A DNA stretch of 5,366 nucleotides. Source: Acidobacteriota bacterium. GTDB taxonomy: Bacteria > Acidobacteriota > Blastocatellia > Pyrinomonadales > Pyrinomonadaceae. Position numbers and translations under genes: made by a program. The stretch spans positions 1 through 5,366 of the forward strand of contig JAFBAJ010000311.1 of assembly GCA_019247865.1 (NCBI GenBank), written 5' to 3'. Below the pieces are notes generated by a model. It was given only the letters and a program-made list of their open reading frames with translations, was not told the DNA's origin and did not search any database. Positions 1-5,366 of this stretch are shown one piece after another (the stretch's first letter is position 1; every line of letters starts with the position of its first letter).

Positions 1-37
1 CAGAGCAAAGCGAGAATTATTCGTTTATAAAAACGTG

Positions 38-72
38 CTTTGTACTTTGTGCTTTGTACTTTGTGCTTTGCA
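38..72 (+). repeat. Left arm: five tandem 7-bp units
   Basis: Five contiguous heptads occupy 38-44, 45-51, 52-58, 59-65 and 66-72: CTTTGTA, CTTTGTG, CTTTGTA, CTTTGTG, CTTTGCA. The last base alternates A/G, so the array can also be read as a 14-bp dimer repeated twice plus a variant unit. The bases GTG just before it (35-37) fit the tail of a further partial unit. Seven is not a multiple of three, so the array is unlikely to be conserved as protein. Confidence 0.9.
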
Positions 73-77
73 CGTGA

Positions 78-110
78 CTCCGGCCTTGAGTGCTAAAGCT
101 CGGGCCGGAG
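78..110. repeat. G+C-rich hairpin at the centre of the repeat element
   Basis: CTCCGGCC at 78-85 pairs perfectly with GGCCGGAG at 103-110. A further three pairs, GAG 88-90 with CTC 99-101, form after a small internal loop, leaving an eight-base loop at 91-98. It is not followed by a T-run on the + strand (AAGACATC follows), nor preceded by an A-run that would give one on the - strand, so a canonical intrinsic terminator is not supported. It is best read as the apex of the larger inverted repeat. Confidence 0.7.
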
Positions 111-117
111 AAGACAT

Positions 118-160
118 CAAAGAATAAAGAACAAAGTACAAAGCACAAAGTACAAAGCAC
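118..160 (-). repeat. Right arm: six tandem 7-bp units, inverted
   Basis: Six heptads at 118-124, 125-131, 132-138, 139-145, 146-152 and 153-159 read CAAAGAA, TAAAGAA, CAAAGTA, CAAAGCA, CAAAGTA, CAAAGCA, followed by a closing C at 160. The outer four are the exact reverse complement of left-arm units. The two inner ones (118-131) have diverged, so degeneration is concentrated towards the centre of the element. Confidence 0.9.
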
Positions 161-166
161 ATTCTT

Positions 167-1279
167 ATGCTGAAGGTCATTAACGTCGTCGGCGCGCGGC
201 CGAACTTTATGAAGGTCGCGCCGATTGTGGAAGAGATGAAGCGGCGCGCAGAGGAGTTTGCGCCGCTCGTCCTGCATACCGGACAGCATTACGACGCGCA
301 GATGTCGGATGCTTTCTTTCGTGATCTGGGGTTGCCGGAGCCGGACGTGTATCTCGGCGTCGGCTCGGGCTCGCACGCCGTGCAGACCGCGGCCGTGATG
401 CAGAGCTTCGAGCCGGTCGTGCTGGAGCTCAAGCCCGATTGGGTGCTGGTCGTCGGCGATGTCAACTCGACGCTGGCCTGCGCGCTCGTCTGTTCAAAGC
501 TCGGCATCAAGGTCGCGCACGTCGAGGCCGGTCTGCGCAGCCGCGACCGCACGATGCCGGAAGAGATCAATCGCCTCCTGACAGACCAACTGGCAGACCT
601 CCTGCTCACGCCCTCCGAGGACGGCGACGAGAACCTGCGGCGCGAAGGCATCCCGGACGAGCGTATACGCTTCGTCGGCAACGTCATGATCGACTCGCTG
701 TTCGGGCAGCTCAAGCGCGCCGAAACGTCGCGCGTGCGCGAAGAGCTGGGCATCGCCGGGAGCGATTACGCGGCCCTGACGCTGCATCGCCCCTCGAACG
801 TGGACGAGCGCGAGACCTTCGCGCGGATCCTGGACGCGCTCGAAGAGATCAGCTCAAGACTGCCGATCATCTTTCCCGTTCACCCGCGCACGCGCGCGCG
901 CATAGGCGAGTTCGGCCTGACGGAAAGGGTCGAGCGGATGCAGGCGCTGCGTCTCATCGAGCCGCTCGGCTATCTCGATTTCCTGCGGCTTTACAGCGGC
1001 GCGCGGCTCGTCCTGACCGACAGCGGCGGCATACAGGAAGAGACGACGGCGCTCGGCATTCCCTGTCTCACTTTAAGAGAGAACACCGAACGCCCGATCA
1101 CGGTCGAGCTGGGCACAAACCGGATCGTCGGCACCAACACACACAAGATCACACAAGCCGCCTTCGCCGCGCTCGATGCGCCGCGCGAGAGCAACCAGCC
1201 GCCGCGCATCCCTCCGCTCTGGGACGGACGCACGGCCGCGCGCATCTGCGACGCGTTGCTCGAAAAGGGAAATCAATGA
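167..1279 (+). CDS. wecB: UDP-N-acetylglucosamine 2-epimerase (non-hydrolysing)
   Basis: This cytoplasmic enzyme interconverts UDP-GlcNAc and UDP-ManNAc, the entry step to ManNAc- and ManNAcA-containing surface glycans. The 370-residue length matches the family. The first residues read as the standard start, with GARPNFMK at 9-16. Next come HTGQHYD (37-43) and VGDVNS with Asp98. HVEAGLRS follows with Glu120, then MPEEINR with Glu132/Glu133. His207 lies in LHRPSNVD and His239 in VHPRTR. DSGGIQEE (285-292) and RENTERP (304-310) form the UDP-binding side. Asp98, Glu120, a PEE glutamate and His207 correspond by motif to the catalytic acids and histidine of the E. coli enzyme, so activity is expected. 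The two Rossmann-like halves (GT-B fold) are complete. ATG 167 is chosen because it gives the canonical N-terminus; the next Met (15) would remove the first motif. No Shine-Dalgarno precedes it. It is the first gene of a likely operon and lies six bases after the heptad element. A hydrolysing epimerase is unlikely given the motifs. Confidence 0.96.
   Translation: MLKVINVVGARPNFMKVAPIVEEMKRRAEEFAPLVLHTGQHYDAQMSDAFFRDLGLPEPDVYLGVGSGSHAVQTAAVMQSFEPVVLELKPDWVLVVGDVNSTLACALVCSKLGIKVAHVEAGLRSRDRTMPEEINRLLTDQLADLLLTPSEDGDENLRREGIPDERIRFVGNVMIDSLFGQLKRAETSRVREELGIAGSDYAALTLHRPSNVDERETFARILDALEEISSRLPIIFPVHPRTRARIGEFGLTERVERMQALRLIEPLGYLDFLRLYSGARLVLTDSGGIQEETTALGIPCLTLRENTERPITVELGTNRIVGTNTHKITQAAFAALDAPRESNQPPRIPPLWDGRTAARICDALLEKGNQ
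1265..1270 (+). promoter_or_regulatory. Shine-Dalgarno-like AAGGGA near the end of wecB
   Basis: The purine stretch AAAAGGGA (1263-1270) lies inside the last wecB codons. Its AAGG core sits seven bases before the ATG at 1276 and about 42 bases before the lyase start at 1311. The position suits initiation at 1276 (the mini-ORF), not at 1311. It is the only such sequence seen at a usable distance from any start in the window. It may be fortuitous, since Glu-Lys-Gly codons alone produce it. Confidence 0.35.
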
Positions 1280-1314
1280 GATTTCCTGTTTCCCTTCAGC
1301 CCTTGTTTCGATGA
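1276..1314 (+). CDS. 12-codon mini-ORF linking wecB and the lyase gene
   Basis: An ATG overlaps the wecB stop (ATGA at 1276-1279) and opens a 12-codon frame, MRFPVSLQPLFR. Its stop overlaps the next start (ATGA at 1311-1314). The frame therefore tiles the gap exactly, with a four-base overlap at each end, and has AAGG upstream at a good distance. ATGA overlaps are a classical arrangement for termination-reinitiation, and the lyase start has no Shine-Dalgarno of its own. The peptide resembles nothing I recognise. The likely role, if any, is to carry ribosomes from wecB to the lyase start. Chance is a serious alternative in a gap of only 31 bases. Confidence 0.3.
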   Translation: MRFPVSLQPLFR

Positions 1315-3398
1315 GCATCATCGGAAAAGCAAAGCGCGCCCTGCGCGGCGAGGTGGATGCGCGCACCGTCGCGCTCGAAGCGTGGCGGCGCAGCCGCGTC
1401 CGGCTCAGTCAAAGACGCGAGCGCGCCAGCCTCGCATCGCTGAATGAAAAACCGGCGCACTTACTGCCGGAGTTCGCGCGCCTCTCCACGGCAGAACTGC
1501 TGGAGCATTTCCGCACGCGCACCTCGCCCAAATTCTTTCCAGGCTTCGAGGTCTCGCTGTTGACGCTCGGAGAGCTACAGCAGAAACACTTTCCGTTTGA
1601 GACGGCGCAGCTCATCGAAAGCGCCGCGCGCATCACAGAGGAGCATCGCTGGCCGCTGCTCGGCTACGGCGAGCGGGATTTCGGCGCGGCCATCGAATGG
1701 CGGCGCGACCTCGTGTCGGGCGAGTTGTGGCCGCTGGATTATCACGTGGAGGTGAACCTGGCGCGTTCTGCCTCCGATGTGCGCGTTCTGTGGGAGCTGA
1801 ATCGCCTCGCGCATCTCGTCACGCTGGCGCGCGCCTACGCGGTCACGCACGACGAAGGGCTGACGGCGGAATTCTTCGCGCAGCTTGACGGCTGGCGCGA
1901 GCAGAATCCGGTCGGGCGCGGTCCCAACTGGGCCTGCGCGATGGAGGTCGCGCTGCGCTCTCTCAATCTCATCGCGGCGTTCGAGCTGTTTCGCCGCTCG
2001 CGCAGCATGAACGAAGAGCGTCTGCGCCAGACGCTCATGATGCTCGAACAGCACGGCGCGCACATCCGCCGCAACCTTGAGTTCTCTTACCTGGCGACGA
2101 GCAATCATTACCTCTCGGACGTGGTCGGACTGCTGTGGCTCGGCCTGATGATGCCGGAGCTGTCGGCCGCGCGCGAGTGGCGCGAGTTCGGTCTGCGCGA
2201 AATGTTGAAGGAGATGGACGCGCAGCTCCTCGCGGACGGCGCGGACGGCGAAGCCTCGACCGGCTATCATCGCCTCGTGCTGGAGCTCTTCCTCTACTCG
2301 TTCATCCTCGCGCGCGCCAACCAGATCGAGATTCCGTCAAACTATCTGCACAAGCTGTATGCGATGTGCGCGTATGTGCGCGCGTACCTGCGGCCGGACG
2401 GGCGCGCGCCGCTCATCGGCGACACGGACAGCGGGCAAGTCCTGCCCCTCGTCAAACGCGCCGCGGACGATCACGCTTACCTGCTCGCCATCGGAGCCGC
2501 GATGTTCAAGGAGCCGCGATTCAAACTCTCTGAGGCTGAAGCGATGCCGGAAGAGTTGTTGTGGGTTCTGGGCGAGGAAGGAGTTCGGACTTTTCAGAGC
2601 CTGCCTTTCAGGCGTGAAGGCGAGCCTTCGCAGGAGTTCACGGACGCGGGCACGTACATCATGCGCGAGGGCGACCTCTACCTGCTCTTTAACGCGAGCG
2701 GCGGCGGCCTCAACGGTCGCGGCTCGCACGGACACAACGACGTGCTGGGCATCGAAGTCAGCGCCTGCGGCGTGAGCTTCATCGCAGACCCCGGCACTTA
2801 CGTCTATCGCACAGACCTGCACGAGCGCCACCTGTTCCGCTCGACCGCCTATCACTCGACCGTCGAGGTGGACGAGACGGAACAGAGCACCATCACCGAA
2901 AGCCTCCCCTTCATCATCGGCAACGAAGCGCAGCCGCGCGTGTTGAAATGGGAGACGACCGCCGCGCGCGATCTGTTGGTCGCAGAGCACGCGGGCTACA
3001 CGCGGCTCCCGCAGCCCGTCACGCACCGGCGCACGGTCATCTTTGATAAGCTCAAACGCTGCTGGCTCGTCGAAGACGCGCTGACGGGCGCGGGCGAGCA
3101 TCTCTTCAAGTTTCGCTTTCATCTCGCGCAGGGATTGGAGGCCAGCGTGCGCGATGACAGAAGCGTCCTGGTCTGCGATAAGATCAGCGCGGCGCGGCTC
3201 GTCATCGTGCCGCTTGAGATCAGCCACGCGCCGGAGTTTGAGGCGCGCTGGACATCGCGCGAATACGGGGCGAAGATGCCTTCGGTTTCCCTCTGCTGGA
3301 CAGTTCGGGCACACGCGCCGCTGAACGCGAGCTGGATGCTCGTGCCCATCTGCCCCGGCGAAGATGAGATCGAACGGATGAATACAGTTTCCATCTGA
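1311..3398 (+). CDS. Heparinase II/III family protein (polysaccharide lyase-like)
   Basis: This 695-residue protein has the two-part layout of heparinase II/III-type lyases, which cleave uronic-acid-containing glycans by beta-elimination. An alpha-helical toroid spans roughly 60-380. It contains NPVGRGPNW (199-207), MEVALRSLN from 211, SNHYLSD (264-270), GEASTGYH (313-320) and IGDTDSG from 369. A beta-sandwich domain from about 435 contains GSHGHND (471-477), DPGTYVYR (493-500) and FRSTAYHSTVEVD (509-521). Asn265, Tyr319 and His473/His475 are the likely Asn/Tyr/His catalytic set by motif, so activity is plausible; the substrate is unknown. The usual H-N-T is H-S-T here (515-517). No signal peptide or membrane segment is visible; the first 40 residues are Arg-rich and helical. 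ATG 1311 is chosen because the same-frame ATG at 1176 would add 45 residues buried in wecB and unlike the family. The start lacks a Shine-Dalgarno, so translation may be coupled to wecB. Its place between wecB and the asnB-like gene suggests polysaccharide maturation or turnover rather than feeding on host glycans. Confidence 0.88.
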   Translation: MSIIGKAKRALRGEVDARTVALEAWRRSRVRLSQRRERASLASLNEKPAHLLPEFARLSTAELLEHFRTRTSPKFFPGFEVSLLTLGELQQKHFPFETAQLIESAARITEEHRWPLLGYGERDFGAAIEWRRDLVSGELWPLDYHVEVNLARSASDVRVLWELNRLAHLVTLARAYAVTHDEGLTAEFFAQLDGWREQNPVGRGPNWACAMEVALRSLNLIAAFELFRRSRSMNEERLRQTLMMLEQHGAHIRRNLEFSYLATSNHYLSDVVGLLWLGLMMPELSAAREWREFGLREMLKEMDAQLLADGADGEASTGYHRLVLELFLYSFILARANQIEIPSNYLHKLYAMCAYVRAYLRPDGRAPLIGDTDSGQVLPLVKRAADDHAYLLAIGAAMFKEPRFKLSEAEAMPEELLWVLGEEGVRTFQSLPFRREGEPSQEFTDAGTYIMREGDLYLLFNASGGGLNGRGSHGHNDVLGIEVSACGVSFIADPGTYVYRTDLHERHLFRSTAYHSTVEVDETEQSTITESLPFIIGNEAQPRVLKWETTAARDLLVAEHAGYTRLPQPVTHRRTVIFDKLKRCWLVEDALTGAGEHLFKFRFHLAQGLEASVRDDRSVLVCDKISAARLVIVPLEISHAPEFEARWTSREYGAKMPSVSLCWTVRAHAPLNASWMLVPICPGEDEIERMNTVSI

Positions 3399-3428
3399 AA
3401 TTTCAAATCGAACATCCGAACCCATTTT

Positions 3429-5363
3429 ATGTGCGGCATTTGCGGAGTCTGGGAATATGGTGCGAGCGACGGGCGCGTGGAGCGTTCGCTGGTCGAGCGT
3501 ATGCGCGACGAGATGCCGCATCGCGGGCCGGACGACGCGGGCGAGTTGATCTTTGACGCGGGGCGCGGCGGATTAGGATTTCGTCGCCTCTCGATCATCG
3601 ATCTCTCGGAGGCCGGACACCAGCCGATGCACGGCTGCCGCGGAGATGTGTGGCTCGTCTTCAACGGCGAGGTCTACAACCACGCCGCTCTGCGCGAAGG
3701 ATTGAAGGCGCGCGGCCACGTCTACGCGTCGCAGACCGATTCCGAAACCATCCTCCATCTCTACGAAGAGCGCGGCCTCGACTTCGTGCACGAGCTGGAG
3801 GGCGATTACGCCATCGCTCTGTGGGATGCAGGGCTGGAGCGCATCGTCCTCGTGCGTGACCGCATCGGCGTCAAGCCGCTCTACTTTTATCACCAGAACG
3901 GCAGATTTATTTTCGCCTCCGAGATCAAAGCCATCCTACAGCATCCTGCGGTCACGCCGGACGTGGACGAAGAATCGCTCTATCACTATCTGACCTTCCT
4001 CACGACGCCCGCGCCGCGCACGCTCTTCCGCGACATCAACAAGATTCCGGCCGGGCACATGGCCGTCATCGGACGCGACGGCGCGCTGGAGCTGAAACAG
4101 TACTGGGACGCGCTCCCGCCCGCACGCGCGGCGGAGGAACGGCCGGATGAAGAGGAATGCAAGGCTGAAATTCTGCGCCTGCTGCGCGAGTCGATCACGA
4201 AGCGCATGATGTCGGACGTGCCGTTCGGAGTCTTCCTGTCGGGCGGCGTGGACTCTTCGGCCAACGTCGCGCTGATGGCAGAGCAGATGACGCGCCCGGT
4301 CGAGACCTTTACGGTCGGCTTCCGCGACGCGGAGCACCTCAACGAGCTGGAGTCCGCGCGGCGCATCGCGCGCGACTTCGGGACGAACCATCACGAGGTC
4401 ATCATCGCCGCCGAAGAGATGCAGAAGTTTCTGCCAGACCTCGTCTTTCATCAGGACGAGCCCATCGCAGACCCGGTCTGCGTGCCGCTCTATTACGTCT
4501 CGAAGCTGGCGCGCGATTCCGGCACCATCGTCGTGCAGGTCGGCGAGGGCGCGGACGAAATTTTCAGCGGCTACGACAATTACGTGCGCCACCTGCGGAT
4601 CTACGAAAAGTTCTGGCAGCACGCCGAAAGAGTTCCGCAGGCGATGCGCCGCGCGGCGAGCGCGGTCGCGCGTCCAGCTCTGGAAGCGACCGGAAAAAAA
4701 CGGGCGGCGATTGAGCTGATTCGCAGGCTCGGCGCGGACGAGCCGCTTTTCTGGGGCGGCGCGATTGTGTACGACGAAACCTTCAAGCCGCGCGTGCTCT
4801 CGGAAAAGATGCGCGGCAGATTCGCGTCGCGTTCCTCGCTCGAAGCTGTTTCGCCTTACCTGCAAAGGATCGAGTCGGAGCGCCCGCAATCCGATTTTCT
4901 CTCGCGGATGACCTATCTGGAATTAAAGCTGCGCTTGCCGGAGCTGCTGCTGATGCGCGTGGACAAGATCACGATGGCGACCTCTGTCGAAGCGCGCGTG
5001 CCCTTCCTCGATCATCATCTCGTCGAATACGCGATGGGCTTGCCGCGCTCTCTCAAGGTCGAAGGCACGAGCGGCAAACATATTCTGAAGCGCGCGCTCG
5101 AAGAGATACTGCCGCACGACCTGCTCTACAGTCCCAAGCGCGGCTTCGGCGCGCCGATCCGCGAGTGGTTCCGCAACGGTCTCGGCGAAATCTTCGACGC
5201 GCATCTCATGAACTCGCCGATGCGCCGCAGAGACTTCTTCGACTACAAGTTCATCGCGCGCCTCATGGAAGAGCACCGGCGCGGCGCGCACGACTGGAGC
5301 TTTCACCTCTGGGCGCTCCTCAACCTGAGCATGTGGTACGAGCGCTGGATCGAGGGCGCGTGA
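3429..5363 (+). CDS. asnB: Asparagine synthase-family glutamine amidotransferase
   Basis: This 644-residue enzyme hydrolyses glutamine and passes ammonia to an adenylated carboxylate: aspartate in true asparagine synthetases, possibly a sugar acid in polysaccharide loci. The N-terminal class II glutaminase domain (about 2-200) starts MCGICG, so Cys2 becomes the N-terminal nucleophile once Met is removed. Its pocket motifs are HRGPDD (31-36), Arg53 in RLSIID, NGEVYN (79-84) and Asp104 in TDSET. The synthetase domain follows, with the ATP-binding loop SGGVDSS (271-277), GEGADE (372-377), VDKI with Asp512, VEARVPFLD (520-528) and Lys550 in GKHILKRA, the probable catalytic lysine. GFGAPIREWF lies near the C-terminus. 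All key residues are present. It is longer than E. coli AsnB (554) and nearer the B. subtilis type. The start is fixed by Cys2, although no Shine-Dalgarno precedes it. It follows the lyase gene by 30 bases in the same frame. Sugar-acid amidation (as proposed for WbpS or WbtH) is an inference from context; plain asparagine synthesis remains possible. Confidence 0.93.
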   Translation: MCGICGVWEYGASDGRVERSLVERMRDEMPHRGPDDAGELIFDAGRGGLGFRRLSIIDLSEAGHQPMHGCRGDVWLVFNGEVYNHAALREGLKARGHVYASQTDSETILHLYEERGLDFVHELEGDYAIALWDAGLERIVLVRDRIGVKPLYFYHQNGRFIFASEIKAILQHPAVTPDVDEESLYHYLTFLTTPAPRTLFRDINKIPAGHMAVIGRDGALELKQYWDALPPARAAEERPDEEECKAEILRLLRESITKRMMSDVPFGVFLSGGVDSSANVALMAEQMTRPVETFTVGFRDAEHLNELESARRIARDFGTNHHEVIIAAEEMQKFLPDLVFHQDEPIADPVCVPLYYVSKLARDSGTIVVQVGEGADEIFSGYDNYVRHLRIYEKFWQHAERVPQAMRRAASAVARPALEATGKKRAAIELIRRLGADEPLFWGGAIVYDETFKPRVLSEKMRGRFASRSSLEAVSPYLQRIESERPQSDFLSRMTYLELKLRLPELLLMRVDKITMATSVEARVPFLDHHLVEYAMGLPRSLKVEGTSGKHILKRALEEILPHDLLYSPKRGFGAPIREWFRNGLGEIFDAHLMNSPMRRRDFFDYKFIARLMEEHRRGAHDWSFHLWALLNLSMWYERWIEGA

Positions 5364-5366
5364 GAC

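Larger units (their letters stand above)
35..160. repeat. Heptad-based inverted repeat element upstream of wecB
   Basis: This 126-base non-coding element is built from two arms of 7-bp units around a G+C-rich centre. Bases 35-64 are the exact reverse complement of 131-160 (30 of 30 positions). A further four-base match lies inward of one mismatch (66-69 with 126-129). The central part, 78-110, can form its own hairpin. As single-stranded RNA or extruded DNA it would fold into one long hairpin with a nested hairpin at the tip. It is much richer in A+T than the genes and ends six bases before the wecB start codon. Its layout resembles a small non-autonomous repeat (MITE- or BIME-like), but I see no transposase and no clear target-site duplication. 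Whether it is mobile, regulatory or both cannot be decided here. Confidence 0.9.

Noticed and set aside
1..30. Possible 3' tail of an upstream + strand gene ending at TAA 28-30 (nine codons, QSKARIIRL)
   Set aside because: Nine codons without a motif cannot be told from chance, and another frame stays open to 127, so no partial gene is called.
25..31. TATAAA at 26-31 as a -10 box for the operon
   Set aside because: It has no -35-like sequence at 16-18 bases spacing, and A+T-rich DNA gives such matches easily.
78..118. Central hairpin as an intrinsic terminator of an upstream gene
   Set aside because: There is no T-run after the stem on either strand.
35..160. CRISPR array
   Set aside because: The units are 7 bp with no spacers and the arms are inverted, not direct repeats with unique spacers.
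1176..1310. Extended start for the lyase at ATG 1176
   Set aside because: The extra 45 residues overlap wecB by over 100 bases and are low-complexity Arg/Ser/Ala; the family-like N-terminus begins at 1311.
439..1314. 291-codon + strand frame overlapping wecB
   Set aside because: It is an Arg/Ala-rich shadow of wecB in another frame; only its last 13 codons (1276-1314) are discussed, as the mini-ORF.
2337..3521. 394-codon open frame on the - strand, and other long - strand frames (1575-2270, 3936-4889)
   Set aside because: They lie antisense to genes with clear family motifs, are rich in Arg/Ala/His, show no domain motif and are typical by-products of G+C-rich codon use.

Overview
The window is a G+C-rich bacterial fragment, by eye around 60-65% G+C in the genes. 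It carries three complete co-directional genes on the + strand. They look like the core of a cell-surface polysaccharide locus: a non-hydrolysing UDP-GlcNAc 2-epimerase (wecB, 167-1279), a heparinase II/III-family polysaccharide lyase-like protein (1311-3398) and a glutamine-dependent asparagine synthase-family amidotransferase (asnB-like, 3429-5363). Gaps of 31 and 30 bases and a shared strand suggest one operon. No phylogenetic marker is present. The gene set, the codon use and a heptad-repeat leader would fit a soil-type Gram-negative such as an acidobacterium, but that is a guess.

Region by region. Bases 1-34 are A+T-rich with no supportable gene. Bases 35-160 hold a striking non-coding element: two arms of degenerate 7-bp units (CTTTGTA/CTTTGTG on the left, the reverse complement on the right) forming a perfect 30-bp inverted repeat, with a small G+C-rich hairpin in the loop. 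The element ends six bases before the wecB start codon. Around 1276-1314 the wecB stop and the lyase start are bridged by a 12-codon mini-ORF. It overlaps both neighbours by ATGA and is preceded by the only Shine-Dalgarno-like sequence seen next to any start. The lyase gene and the asnB-like gene are in the same reading frame, separated by one TGA and ten sense codons. The window ends three bases after the asnB-like stop, so the downstream context is unknown.

How the genes may work together (inference). WecB would make UDP-ManNAc, the usual precursor of UDP-ManNAcA. AsnB-family proteins in O-antigen and capsule loci are known or proposed to amidate uronic acids. Heparinase II/III-fold proteins cleave uronic-acid-containing glycans by beta-elimination. 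Together they fit synthesis, amide decoration and trimming or turnover of a uronate-containing polysaccharide. The lyase has no visible signal peptide, so where it would meet a polymer is unclear. The most unusual signals here are the heptad inverted repeat in the leader and the tiled mini-ORF; the three proteins themselves belong to known families.
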